Assembly (NCBI RefSeq): GCF_003054265.1
Contig: NZ_QBKT01000001.1
Span: 124,001-188,000, forward strand
Direction of reading: 5' to 3'
DNA from: Kordia periserrulae
GTDB taxonomy: Bacteria > Bacteroidota > Bacteroidia > Flavobacteriales > Flavobacteriaceae
Length of the DNA stretch: 64,000 nucleotides
The position numbers and the translations under genes were made by a program. The notes under the pieces are model-generated. The model was not told the origin of the DNA. It was given only the letters and a program-made list of their open reading frames with translations, and searched no databases. This document shows positions 35,036-44,165 of this stretch, piece after piece. Each line of letters begins with the position of its first letter. Position 1 is the first letter of the stretch.

Positions 35036-35668
35036 TTAGTCTTCGATTAATGCTCTATTTCTTGAACGTTGCACCCAAATAATGATTCCTACCACGATTA
35101 ATGCCATAGGCGATAACAACATGAATCCGTTGTTTTCATAACCGTATGCATATAATCCTGTTTTTGCTACTGGATCACCTAATATTTGTATTCCTAATAA
35201 AGTTCCAGAACCTAGCAACTCTCTAAAGAAACCTACAATGATTAAGATGATAGCGTATCCTAAAGCATTTCCAATTCCATCCAAGAATGATCTCCACGGT
35301 CCATTTCCTAAAGCAAAGGCTTCAAAGCGTCCCATAATGATACAGTTGGTAATAATCAGTCCTACAAAGGCTCCTAGTGTTTTACTCAATTCGTAGGCGT
35401 ATGCTTTTAGTACTTGATCTACAATAATTACTAAGGTTGCTACTACGATTAACTGTACAATGATTCGAATTTTTGAAGGAATAATGTTTCTCATTAATGA
35501 GATAACCACGTTTCCTACTCCCATTACGAAAAGTACGGAGATAGACATTACTATCGAAGCTTCTAATTCTGCTGTAATCGCTAATGCAGAGCAAATTCCT
35601 AATACTTGAATGGTAATAGGGTTGTTGTCTGTTAACGGATCTAAAATTAACTTACTATCTTTTGCCAT
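35036..35668 (-). CDS. nqrD: Na+-translocating NADH:quinone reductase subunit D
   Basis: Integral membrane subunit, 210 residues with about six helices, paralogous to NqrE. The conserved Cys positions are in VLGICSALAIT and LIITNCIIMGRFEAFA, which with NqrE hold the iron-sulfur centre. GNGPWRSFLDGIGNALGY is the typical central loop. Three bases after nqrC, so co-translated. Confidence 0.96.
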   Translation of the reverse strand: MAKDSKLILDPLTDNNPITIQVLGICSALAITAELEASIVMSISVLFVMGVGNVVISLMRNIIPSKIRIIVQLIVVATLVIIVDQVLKAYAYELSKTLGAFVGLIITNCIIMGRFEAFALGNGPWRSFLDGIGNALGYAIILIIVGFFRELLGSGTLLGIQILGDPVAKTGLYAYGYENNGFMLLSPMALIVVGIIIWVQRSRNRALIED

Positions 35669-35671
35669 GAC

Positions 35672-36424
35672 TTACCCTTTGTTTTTTAATTGTTTGAAAT
35701 ATGGCACATACAGCCTTAAATCTTTTTTAATCATCGCTGATACTCCGTCGCCCGTAATGGTTGCTCCTGCAATAGCATCAACTTCGTAATCATTTTTATC
35801 TTCGTTAGTAGGATCGGCATTTGTTTTAGAAACTGTGATTCCTTTAAAAACTCCTGCTTCCGTTAATAGACGCTCTCCATAGAAATCGTCCATAAAGTAA
35901 CGCTGCTTGATGTTGGCACCTAATCCTGGCGTTTCACCTTTGTGATCGAAGTACACACCTTGCACTACCATATCTTTATCCATAGCTACATATCCCCAAA
36001 TAGCATCCCATAGTCCTTTTCCACGAATTGGCGCGATATAGAATGTTTTTCCATCTTTTTCTCCGACAAACAAAGGCAATCTACGCGTTTTTCCTTCTTT
36101 CGCTCTCGTTTGCTCTTTCTTCACATCAATTAGATATGCTTCTTTATCTTCTTTTACTTGTCCGTTTTCAATAACCAATTGTTTGGTAATGTATTTTTCA
36201 AACAACTTAGGCGCTTGTTCTGTAGAAACAAAATTGGCAGCACCATCAGTATTATTGTTAACACCCATAGTATATAGGATGTTTTGCTGTTTTTCCAAAC
36301 GCTCATTTTCTTGAATAATTGGTCTAAATGTAGAAGCCAAATATGCAAGTATTGCTCCCACAACCAATACCATTCCAACGGCGAATAAGACGGTATATGT
36401 GTTTTTATCTGTTCTTTTTTCCAT
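35672..36424 (-). CDS. nqrC: Na+-translocating NADH:quinone reductase subunit C
   Basis: Subunit with one N-terminal helix (about 12-30) and a periplasmic FMN domain, 250 residues. The covalent-FMN motif is IAGATITGDGV with T222 as the flavin acceptor, preceded by YEVDAIAG; the usual S of [S/T]GAT is A here. GETPGLGANI is the conserved domain turn. ApbE, encoded downstream on the same strand, is the enzyme expected to load it. Confidence 0.95.
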   Translation of the reverse strand: MEKRTDKNTYTVLFAVGMVLVVGAILAYLASTFRPIIQENERLEKQQNILYTMGVNNNTDGAANFVSTEQAPKLFEKYITKQLVIENGQVKEDKEAYLIDVKKEQTRAKEGKTRRLPLFVGEKDGKTFYIAPIRGKGLWDAIWGYVAMDKDMVVQGVYFDHKGETPGLGANIKQRYFMDDFYGERLLTEAGVFKGITVSKTNADPTNEDKNDYEVDAIAGATITGDGVSAMIKKDLRLYVPYFKQLKNKG

Positions 36425-36426
36425 CG

Positions 36427-37635
36427 TTACGCTGTTTTAACTTTTAGACGTTTCATTCTTTTCTTCACGTTTCCTTGAATCACATAGTGATCAATGGTTG
36501 GTGCAAATACATTCATTAAGAGAATGGCTAAGAATACACCTTCTGGATAGGCTGGATTGAATACGCGAATCATAATAGAGATGAATCCTATTAAGAAACC
36601 GTAAATCCATTTTCCTTTATTCGTTTGAGCTGCGGTTACTGGATCAGTTGCCATATATACAGCACCGAACAAGATACTTCCGATAATTAAATGCTGCCAG
36701 AAAGGCACACTCATCAATCCGTAAAATTTACTTGTATCAGAAATCCATCCTGCATCTACAACTCCGTTGAAAATTAATCCCATCACCAAAGCACCAATTA
36801 CGGTACTCAACATAATTCTCCAACTTCCAATTTTGGTAAAGATTAAGAATAACGCTCCTATGATGATTAAGAATTTAGACGTTTCTCCCACAGAACCAGG
36901 AATCAATCCCCAAAACATATCCCATTGATCTATATTTGGCAATGTTGAGTTTTGCGCATACGCTCCTAAAAGTGTTTCTCCAGAAATGGCATCTGCTGTT
37001 CCTGCTCTTTCTACGGCTTCACTTACCCAAACTTTGTCTCCTGACATCCACGTTGGATAGGCAAAGAATAAAAAGGCTCTGATGGTTAATGCAGGATTTA
37101 GAATGTTCATTCCTGTTCCACCAAAAACTTCTTTTCCAATCACAACACCAAAAACAACTGCTACTGCCAACATCCATAATGGAATATCCACTGGAACAAT
37201 TAATGGCACTAACATTCCTGTTACTAAGTATCCTTCTTCAACTTCATGACCTTTGATAACGGCGAATAAAAACTCTACCGCTAGTCCAACACCGTACGAT
37301 ACAATAACCAATGGCAATACTTTCCAAGCTCCGTGAATTAAGTTATCGAACGTCCAAAATGTACTTCCTAAAAATCCATTAGAAGCTTCAATTTCACCTG
37401 TAGCTAAAAAATGTTGATATCCTGCGTTGAAAATCCCGAAAATTAAACATGGAACTAATGCAAGAATCACCGTATTCATCGTACGCTTTAAGTCGTCTGC
37501 CGCTTTGATGTGCGTTCCACCGTGCGTAGTTTCGTTAGGTAAGTATAAAAATGTATGCAATGCATTGAATGCAGGCGCCATTTTTTTGCCTTTATACTTT
37601 TCTTTTAAATTGTGTAATTTTTCTTTTAAGCCCAT
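36427..37635 (-). CDS. nqrB: Na+-translocating NADH:quinone reductase subunit B
   Basis: Largest membrane subunit, 402 residues with about ten helices; holds riboflavin and a covalent FMN. The NILNPALTIRAFLFFAYPTWMSGDKVW segment is diagnostic. The FMN-acceptor site aligns with AISGETLLGAY: the motif is S-G-E-T (218-221), not S-G-A-T, with T221 retained. The end reads PTIDHYVIQGNVKKRMKR. Two bases separate it from nqrC. Confidence 0.96.
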   Translation of the reverse strand: MGLKEKLHNLKEKYKGKKMAPAFNALHTFLYLPNETTHGGTHIKAADDLKRTMNTVILALVPCLIFGIFNAGYQHFLATGEIEASNGFLGSTFWTFDNLIHGAWKVLPLVIVSYGVGLAVEFLFAVIKGHEVEEGYLVTGMLVPLIVPVDIPLWMLAVAVVFGVVIGKEVFGGTGMNILNPALTIRAFLFFAYPTWMSGDKVWVSEAVERAGTADAISGETLLGAYAQNSTLPNIDQWDMFWGLIPGSVGETSKFLIIIGALFLIFTKIGSWRIMLSTVIGALVMGLIFNGVVDAGWISDTSKFYGLMSVPFWQHLIIGSILFGAVYMATDPVTAAQTNKGKWIYGFLIGFISIMIRVFNPAYPEGVFLAILLMNVFAPTIDHYVIQGNVKKRMKRLKVKTA

Positions 37636-37639
37636 AGCT

Positions 37640-38989
37640 TTATCCTATTTCTTTAAGCATTAAATCTAAACCTTCTCTAATTATTTTTTGATGCGGTTGT
37701 TTAGACACACATACAAATTCTGTCAATGCAAAATCTTCTGGAGCTACTTCATACATTCCTAATGCTTCCATTTCGTCTAAGTCAGCATACATACATGCTT
37801 TTAAGGTTTGCATTGGATAAATATCTAATGGAAATACTTCTTCGTACGTTCCTGTAGTTACGAACGCTCTGTGTTCTCCGTTTGTATTGGTAGTAAGGTC
37901 GTATTTTTTCTTCGGATTCAACCAAGAGAATGTAAATGCTCTCGACACACTTACTTTGTCAAAAACGGGCTTGTTCCATCCGAAGAATTCGTAATCGTCA
38001 CCTTCTGGAATTGCCGTAATTTGGTTGTCATAAAATCCTAATGCGCCATCAGCTCCTTCATTACGTCCTGATAATACATTTCCACTGATAACTCTTGTAT
38101 TGTCAAGGTTGATATTATCTGCAACGATATCTTTAATGCTCGCTCCTGCAATGGCGGTTACGTATTGTGGTTTTGTAATTTGCGAACCTGTTACTGCAAT
38201 CGTTCTTGTTGCATTAAACTTACCTGTAAGCAATAGTTCACCGATAATTACTAAATCTTTCGCTGCGACTGTCCACACCACTTCTCCTTTGTTTACAGGA
38301 TCAATTTTATTGATGTGCGTTCCAACATTTCCTGCTGGATGCGGTCCAGAAACCGTATGCGAAGTTGTTCCTGCTACGTTTGCCAATGGAGAATTTCCAC
38401 CTTTTTTCGTAACAACATGAACGCTTCCTTCTGTAAGTTTCGTCAACGCTGTCAATGCTGCTAACAACTCTTCTTCCTTTCCTGCTAATGTGTAATCCAA
38501 ATCAGCAGCCAAAGGCGCGCTATCATATCCAGAAACAAAAATTGCTTTAGGAGATTTTGTAGGATTAGCAATCACAGCATACGGACGTTGTTTGATGAAT
38601 GGCCAACATCCTGCCGCTAGCAAATGCTCTTTTACCTCATCACCAGACATGTTTGCAACATCTTTTTTTCCGAAATCGTGATGTGTTTGTGTTGCATCTG
38701 CCAAAATTCTAATCTCTAAAATTTTTCGCTTTGCGCCACGAACAATTTCTGAAACCTCTCCACTTACTGGAGAAGGAAAAAGTAATGTTTCGTCTAATTT
38801 AGAATGGAATAATGCCTCACCGGCTTTTACTTTGTGACCAACTTTCACCAACATTTTAGGAATGATACTGTGAAAATCCTCGGGCTTTATCGCATAATAA
38901 CTACTCGCTTTTGCTGCTACCGTAGTTTTTTCTGCTTCGCCAACAAGCTTAATATCTAAGCCTTTTTTTATGCGAATGTCTTTTGACAT
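37640..38989 (-). CDS. nqrA: Na+-translocating NADH:quinone reductase subunit A
   Basis: Peripheral cytoplasmic subunit that binds ubiquinone/menaquinone analogues, 449 residues. Typical segments: IKKGLDIKLVGEAEK at the N-terminus, KVKAGEALFHSKLDETLLFPSPVSGEV (biotinyl/lipoyl-like fold), ISGNVLSGRNEGADGALGFYDNQITAIPEG, and a C-terminal helical part. First gene of the operon, with a -7 promoter box at 39018-39025. Spacing to nqrB is four bases. Confidence 0.96.
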   Translation of the reverse strand: MSKDIRIKKGLDIKLVGEAEKTTVAAKASSYYAIKPEDFHSIIPKMLVKVGHKVKAGEALFHSKLDETLLFPSPVSGEVSEIVRGAKRKILEIRILADATQTHHDFGKKDVANMSGDEVKEHLLAAGCWPFIKQRPYAVIANPTKSPKAIFVSGYDSAPLAADLDYTLAGKEEELLAALTALTKLTEGSVHVVTKKGGNSPLANVAGTTSHTVSGPHPAGNVGTHINKIDPVNKGEVVWTVAAKDLVIIGELLLTGKFNATRTIAVTGSQITKPQYVTAIAGASIKDIVADNINLDNTRVISGNVLSGRNEGADGALGFYDNQITAIPEGDDYEFFGWNKPVFDKVSVSRAFTFSWLNPKKKYDLTTNTNGEHRAFVTTGTYEEVFPLDIYPMQTLKACMYADLDEMEALGMYEVAPEDFALTEFVCVSKQPHQKIIREGLDLMLKEIG

Positions 38990-39017
38990 AGTTTATGAAT
39001 TTTATCTAAAAATCGTG

Positions 39018-39025
39018 CAAATTTA
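39018..39025 (-). promoter_or_regulatory. Candidate -7 promoter box for the nqr operon
   Basis: Minus-strand TAAATTTG matches TAnnTTTG, 28 bases upstream of the nqrA ATG. The intergenic region is shared with the divergent Plug gene. Confidence 0.45.
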
Positions 39026-39155
39026 AACATTTATACACTCATCTAAAAGCCAATAGATAACTATAAAATTTATTTATACTGATTCTAAATTATTAATTTA
39101 AAGCTGCGTTTTACTACTAGAAATAGCTCAGATATTATTAGGCATGCATTTTGCG

Positions 39156-39163
39156 TATCTTTG
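39156..39163 (+). promoter_or_regulatory. Candidate -7 promoter box for the Plug gene
   Basis: TATCTTTG matches TAnnTTTG, 16 bases before the ATG at 39180. This box makes the in-frame ATG at 39144 unlikely as a start. Confidence 0.5.
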
Positions 39164-39179
39164 TAAAAATTTTCAATTC

Positions 39180-40433
39180 ATGATTACTCGTATTTTCACT
39201 GTTTTTTCATTGTTTTTTGTACTGTGTATGTATGCACAAGTAGCACCACTTGAAGAAGTAGAACCACCTTATTTTATTAAAAGTATTGATTTGATTGGCA
39301 CAAATCAGGGCGACCAGTTTCCTGTGCTACAATTAGGAGAACCATTGCGAGTAACGTTTGACGATGTCAATGGCGATGAAGCTGACTATTATTATAAAAT
39401 AGTGCATTGCAACTACGATTGGACACCTTCCAATCTGGCGAAAGCGCAATATATGCGTGGCATGGACAATCAGCGAATTATTAATTATGAAAATTCATTC
39501 AATACACTGCAATTGTATTCCAACTATCGCTTGACGATTCCGAATCAGTTTACAACCTTGTTATTGACAGGAAATTACATGCTTTCCATCTACAACGACG
39601 ATGACGAATTGATGTTTTCACGAAAATTTATCATCTATGACAATATAGTTGGCGTTGGCGCTGCTGTTCACCGAACTCGAGATTTAAGTACGATTCAAGA
39701 AGATCAACTGATTCAGTTTGAAATCAACGTTCCAAATATGCAATTGCGAAATCCAGAACGCGAACTCAAGGTTGCTATTTTAAAGAATTACCGCTGGAAA
39801 ACAGCTATTACCGATATTAAACCACAATATACACTAGGAACTCGATTTGTATATCGCTACAATACAGAAACCGCTTTTAAAGGCGGAAACGAATATTTGA
39901 ATTTTGAAAATAAAGAAATTCGCGGTGGAAATGTGAGCGTAGCAAGTATTGAACTCCGCGATTTGTATCACAATTATTTACATACCGATATTACTCGTGC
40001 TGGGCAACCATATACGTTTAACCCCGATATTAATGGCGATTTTGTAGTGAATACCATTGTTGGTGAAGATCCTTCGATTGAAGCTGATTATGCGGTGATT
40101 CACTTTTCGTTACAAAATTATATGGATTTGACAGGCAGCAAAGTATATGTTGTGGGACGATTTAACAATTATGCCATCAGCGAGGAAAATCAACTGTTTT
40201 ATAACCCAGAAACGGACTTGTACGAAGCGCAACTATTGATGAAGCAAGGGTTTTATAATTATAAATACGTTGTCGTCAATGAAAAAGGTGACGTGGACGA
40301 AACCAAAATCAGCGGTTCTAATTTTGAAACTGAAAACGATTATTTAATCATTGTATATTTTAGAAAGTTTGGCGAAATTTACGATCGTGTTATTGGAATT
40401 GGAACTACGAATTCTAGCGTAATTAAAAATTAG
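39180..40433 (+). CDS. DUF5103 family protein, T9SS plug protein
   Basis: Exported protein of 417 residues. Signal peptide (MITRIFTVFSLFFVLCMYAQ). The family PF17116 (DUF5103) is known from Flavobacterium, where the member called Plug closes the periplasmic side of the SprA translocon of the type IX secretion system. Readable family landmarks: EPPYFIKSIDLIG, KIVHCNYDWTPSNL, YENSFNTLQLYSNYRLTIPNQ, GNYMLSIYND, and KVYVVGRFNNYAISEENQL near the C-terminus. The window also has PorT and T9SS cargo, so secretion is active in this organism. Divergent from nqrA. Confidence 0.82.
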   Translation: MITRIFTVFSLFFVLCMYAQVAPLEEVEPPYFIKSIDLIGTNQGDQFPVLQLGEPLRVTFDDVNGDEADYYYKIVHCNYDWTPSNLAKAQYMRGMDNQRIINYENSFNTLQLYSNYRLTIPNQFTTLLLTGNYMLSIYNDDDELMFSRKFIIYDNIVGVGAAVHRTRDLSTIQEDQLIQFEINVPNMQLRNPERELKVAILKNYRWKTAITDIKPQYTLGTRFVYRYNTETAFKGGNEYLNFENKEIRGGNVSVASIELRDLYHNYLHTDITRAGQPYTFNPDINGDFVVNTIVGEDPSIEADYAVIHFSLQNYMDLTGSKVYVVGRFNNYAISEENQLFYNPETDLYEAQLLMKQGFYNYKYVVVNEKGDVDETKISGSNFETENDYLIIVYFRKFGEIYDRVIGIGTTNSSVIKN

Positions 40434-40556
40434 AAAATCAGGCTTTTACCTAAAATTCGTTAAAATTTTAACAAGCTTTAAAAATATAACTATAAAATTT
40501 GTATTTTTGAGTACACCTCGATAAATACTTTTATTAGTAAACAGCAAACATAGCAA

Positions 40557-40943
40557 ATGATTCAACAGGTAACGAGAGGCATAAAAATTTCCGTAGAAAC
40601 TAGTTTTGAAGGTACTTTTTTCAAAAACTATAAAATGCATTTTGCGTTTGGTTATCAAATTACGATTGAAAACCAAAGCAAAGATTCTGTGCAATTAACT
40701 TCTAGACATTGGCAAATTTTTGATGCTCTTAACAACATCGAACTTGTAGATGGCGAAGGTGTGATTGGCAAAAAACCTGTCTTAAAACCAGGAGAATCAC
40801 ACACCTATCAATCAGGTTGTTTGCTCGCCTCTCCAATCGGTGCCATGCGTGGACATTACAATATGGTGAACTTTACAACGACCAAAAAATTCCGAGTTTT
40901 CATTCCGACATTTAAGTTGTGTGCGCCTTTTGCGTTGAATTAG
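40557..40943 (+). CDS. apaG: ApaG (Co2+/Mg2+ efflux-associated) domain protein
   Basis: 128-residue single-domain beta-sandwich of fibronectin-III type. The family strands are visible: GIKISVETSFE, HFAFGYQITIENQSKDSVQLTSRHWQIFDA, VIGKKPVLKPGESHTYQSGCLLASPIGAMRGHYNMV. ApaG homologues are tied to Co2+ resistance and polyphosphate binding in enterobacteria, but the molecular role is unsettled. Single gene followed by degenerate heptamer repeats. Confidence 0.9.
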   Translation: MIQQVTRGIKISVETSFEGTFFKNYKMHFAFGYQITIENQSKDSVQLTSRHWQIFDALNNIELVDGEGVIGKKPVLKPGESHTYQSGCLLASPIGAMRGHYNMVNFTTTKKFRVFIPTFKLCAPFALN

Positions 40944-41180
40944 GTGTTGGATGATAGGTGTTAGGTCGCTTCGCTTTTAGGTTTTGATTCCGTATTATAC
41001 TTTATTTTCTCTCTTTATTTAATCGCTAGATTTCTCTTGTCGATTTTTTGTATTTTTATGTTGAATTTTAAATGTTGGATGTTGAGTTGTTGTTCTTTTT
41101 CAACATCAATACTAAAATACCAAAGCGTCAGCGTATCTAACCATCTAAAAATCTAAGCGCAGCAAAGTCAAGTCTAAACA
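40944..41180. repeat. Mixed heptamer and octamer repeat between apaG and the HTH regulator
   Basis: First, five 7-base units (GTGTTGG, ATGATAG, GTGTTAG, GTCGCTT, CGCTTTT), then a degenerate spacer with TTTTATGTTGAATTTTAAATG, then an 8-base beat: GTATCTAA, CCATCTAA, AAATCTAA, GCGCAGCA, AAGTCAAG (about 41138-41177). The octamer part resembles the element at 54080-54267. Confidence 0.6.
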
Positions 41181-41181
41181 A

Positions 41182-42144
41182 TCATTCAAAATCCAATACG
41201 TTTTCTGCTTCAATCAAATACTGTAGTGCTTCAATCTTTTTATACATTTTGTTGAAAAAAATTCGCTGTTCTTTTTTGCCTGCGGCAGATAATAATTTGG
41301 AATTCCGCATTTGTCGCTGTAAATGTTCATCTACTTGTGAGAGTGTTTCGGTGTCGCTGGTTTTGTAGTACGAAAGAACAGTATACGGCACAAAAAGCGT
41401 TTTGATGCTTGGCGTCTTTACCAACACCGTATTGTTCATCAGTAATAATTCGTTGTAAAATAAACGATAGTTAGTGTCATTCGTGACTTTCAGTTCAATC
41501 ATTTCAACTAATTGCCGTACATCGTCACACAACTGCAACGCCATTTTTTCAGAAAGTAAGGTCGATTTGTAATAAAAGTGAATCTGTTTTAACGTACTAT
41601 TAATGGTGGTGATATCCCAAATTTCCGTGACTTTTAAATTTGCATACAATTCTCCCAATTGAGAAGCCGCTGTAACCAACGAAACTGATGGCGCAAAATT
41701 TTCAAATGGAACGACTTTTTGATTGTCGCTCAGCAATTGCAACCACACATACATTTTAAAGCGTGACAATACATTGTTTGACGATGTATAAAAAATAGGC
41801 AAATCTTTCGCCGAGTAAATGATTTCAGAATCTTTCATCGCCAAAATCTGTTGTAAATTTTGATGCGACGCTTTAAAGTAGGCTTCCAAATCTTCTTGTG
41901 AAGAAATAGTTTGCGTTTTTTCTACTGCAATTACCTGTTGTTTTCCAACGGCAAATAGTTGATCTAAGGATATATTAAAATGATGCGCTAACGCAACTGC
42001 TTCTTCCAACGATAATTTACTTTTCAAACTGGTACGTCGGTGCGCGGCATCATAGCTAATATCCAATACTTCAGCTACGACTTCAATTAATGAAGAATTT
42101 TCAGGTAAAGCTTCTTTAAGTTTTGACAGAAAAAATGCTTGCAT
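41182..42144 (-). CDS. Helix-turn-helix transcriptional regulator with large sensor-like C-terminus
   Basis: 320 residues. An N-terminal HTH of XRE/BetR type (about 15-65, EVVAEVLDISYDAAHRRTSLKSKLSLEEAVALAHHFNISLDQLF) followed by about 250 residues of mainly helical sequence with no named domain. This layout is a common Flavobacteriia regulator type; its ligand is unknown. The ATG at 42144 (MQAFFLSKLKEA) starts right before the HTH; an in-frame ATG ten codons upstream is possible. Separate from its neighbours by repeat DNA on one side and a 75-base gap on the other. Confidence 0.75.
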   Translation of the reverse strand: MQAFFLSKLKEALPENSSLIEVVAEVLDISYDAAHRRTSLKSKLSLEEAVALAHHFNISLDQLFAVGKQQVIAVEKTQTISSQEDLEAYFKASHQNLQQILAMKDSEIIYSAKDLPIFYTSSNNVLSRFKMYVWLQLLSDNQKVVPFENFAPSVSLVTAASQLGELYANLKVTEIWDITTINSTLKQIHFYYKSTLLSEKMALQLCDDVRQLVEMIELKVTNDTNYRLFYNELLLMNNTVLVKTPSIKTLFVPYTVLSYYKTSDTETLSQVDEHLQRQMRNSKLLSAAGKKEQRIFFNKMYKKIEALQYLIEAENVLDFE

Positions 42145-42219
42145 GCTATTTGTGATTTTCACAAAAATAAACATTTAGTCATTTAAAATTACTCTTAAAT
42201 TGCACTAACAACAATAAAT

Positions 42220-43233
42220 CTAGGTCACAAGCAATTGATAATCTTCTTGAAAAGTAAAGAAAAACACCGTATCATCTTGCAACACAGAACAAAACGCACA
42301 GTTAGAATCGTAGATAAATTTGTATGGTTGTTCCCAATCAAAATCTGGATTGTTTACCTTGAAAATTCCGTCAACATCTACATTTCCGTTAGGAGAAATT
42401 CGGCGAATGCGATAACAATATGTTTTTGCAGGCAAAGGAAATAGTTCAAACCAAACTCCTGCGCCAATTCCCGGAAGCCATTGTGCATTTTCTGAAAGTA
42501 TCGTCAATTTTTTCGGCTGTAGGTTTCCTTCTATAGTAGGCTCAAAATCTTTTAAACGATCTAAAAAACAACGTCTTGTTACTTTTCTCGCCGTCGAATT
42601 AAAAAAACGAATTTCATCTCCCGAAACCTCATAACAATGCACTTCTGTACTTGCTAAAACAACATTTCCAATCGTACTCGGCGTAAACCATTTCGACTGT
42701 TTGAGACGTTTTTTTATGGTGGAATTTGTGGTAGCGGAAATAATCGTATCCGTAACAAATCGCGCGCAATTGGAAGCATTTTTGTCAAACGCTGCATATT
42801 TTGTCGCACCTTTTCGCATATAATACTGAATAAAAGTAGCCGCAGCATCGTAATCCACTTGATTGCAAATAGAAGCCATCATTTTTCCTTCACCATGTGT
42901 TAATTGTGGATTATTGGCTAAAAAGTGTAAAATTTCCTCTAAATTGACAATTTCGCCATTCCGAATCGTGGCTTTTAGCGGAAAATCCAATTCTCTATCG
43001 CGTTCTTTGGAACGCACACGACCGTACGACAATTTCGTCACATAACGACCGAAGTCATAATACGCAAGTTCACCGCTGACTTTTTCAATCAATACCAACG
43101 CGGCATGTCCTGCACGCACGTAGTTTTTAGTGCCCATTCCCATAAAACGCAAATAAGGAGAATACCATTCTGTAGACGTTCTTACAACAGTTTCAGGATA
43201 TGCCAACACCAATATAATCCCCGTATTATTCAT
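42220..43233 (-). CDS. DUF6695 family protein
   Basis: 337-residue protein of unknown function. The front half has a papain-like/NlpC-type look: GHAALVLIEKVSGELAYYDFGRY, then ASNCARFVTDTIISA, where Cys and a later His could form a catalytic pair (inference only). The back half contains TRRCFLDRLKDFEP and WLPGIGAGVWFELFPLPAKTY. Start at 43233 (MNNTGIILVLAYPETVV); it overlaps the end of the upstream NRDE gene by eight bases, so the two are translationally coupled and may share a pathway. Confidence 0.65.
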   Translation of the reverse strand: MNNTGIILVLAYPETVVRTSTEWYSPYLRFMGMGTKNYVRAGHAALVLIEKVSGELAYYDFGRYVTKLSYGRVRSKERDRELDFPLKATIRNGEIVNLEEILHFLANNPQLTHGEGKMMASICNQVDYDAAATFIQYYMRKGATKYAAFDKNASNCARFVTDTIISATTNSTIKKRLKQSKWFTPSTIGNVVLASTEVHCYEVSGDEIRFFNSTARKVTRRCFLDRLKDFEPTIEGNLQPKKLTILSENAQWLPGIGAGVWFELFPLPAKTYCYRIRRISPNGNVDVDGIFKVNNPDFDWEQPYKFIYDSNCAFCSVLQDDTVFFFTFQEDYQLLVT

Positions 43234-43954
43234 GCAAGGTTTGTATCGAATTGAAACTAAGTTCGCTTGTTGCATCTGTCATCAAATGGTGATATTTCAT
43301 GGAAAGTATTTCGGTTGTTTTTTCTATTTGTGTGATACTAACGGTTTTCACGAAAAATCGGTCCATAATCACATCTACCTCAGGATTGCCAATGCCTGCC
43401 GTTTTGTGAAAGCGCATTACCGATGCAGCATTTAAAATATTTTTCTGTTGGAAATCTGAAAACCAATCGCGGCGCAACTGTTTCATATCTTCAGAATACA
43501 ACATTGAAGACGACCAAATATGAGGTGTTTCTAACGGTAGCTTTTGAAAGTGTTTTTGCGCGCCATCCCAAACCAATTCGAAAAGTTGCAACGAGGTGTT
43601 CCAATCGACGATGATTATTGTAAATGGTTCAATTTTATGGAGATTGTAATCTGTAACGGATTTTTCAATATGTGTACTCGTCAAAAAATCTTTTACCACA
43701 ATTCCACGACTGTGCCGATATGCAGGCAAGCGTTTATGCGCAGTAAATCCAGCATTCAACAAACAAACCGCACGTTTTTGATTGCTCATGCCAATCCAAG
43801 TGCCACCTCCAACTTTATCTTTGGGATATACTATTTTAGCATTAGCTGTTGAATATATTGCTGGCTTTATAGTTTCTCGAGCAGGCGATTCGTCACGATT
43901 TGACGTGAGTACAAACGCATCATTTCCTTGGTAAACAAAACTAACAGTACACAT
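43226..43954 (-). CDS. NRDE family protein (TANGO2-like)
   Basis: 242 residues starting MCTVSF, with NRDE at 19-22 (TSNRDESPAR) and GGGTWIGMSN further on, the marks of the NRDE/TANGO2 family. These have an N-terminal-nucleophile-type fold where Cys2 is the likely nucleophile after Met removal (inference from the family). The eukaryotic relative is linked to lipid and heme metabolism; bacterial members have no settled substrate. The ATG at 43954 is chosen because it exposes Cys2. Co-translated with the DUF6695 gene. Confidence 0.82.
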   Translation of the reverse strand: MCTVSFVYQGNDAFVLTSNRDESPARETIKPAIYSTANAKIVYPKDKVGGGTWIGMSNQKRAVCLLNAGFTAHKRLPAYRHSRGIVVKDFLTSTHIEKSVTDYNLHKIEPFTIIIVDWNTSLQLFELVWDGAQKHFQKLPLETPHIWSSSMLYSEDMKQLRRDWFSDFQQKNILNAASVMRFHKTAGIGNPEVDVIMDRFFVKTVSITQIEKTTEILSMKYHHLMTDATSELSFNSIQTLHE

Positions 43955-44116
43955 AGTCGTTTTGGTCTTTCTTTGGGCGAACAACTTACAAAATTTTCAT
44001 CAGAAACAGGCAAAAACTGTGAATTCTGTAATTCATCAAAAAATAACATCCTGATTATTGTAAAAACCCTAAAAATGACTAAAAACGCATATTCCTGTAA
44101 AGGTGCTTTTTTTTTG

Positions 44117-44124
44117 TATCTTTG
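44117..44124 (+). promoter_or_regulatory. Candidate -7 promoter box for pruA
   Basis: TATCTTTG matches TAnnTTTG, 41 bases upstream of the pruA ATG, just after an upstream T run. Confidence 0.5.
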
Positions 44125-44165
44125 CAGCTTTAAATTCTAATCAAAATACAAATAAAAATATCACT

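Noticed and set aside
40446-40694. Minus-strand frame over the start of apaG
   Set aside because: Antisense to the well-supported ApaG gene; no motif.
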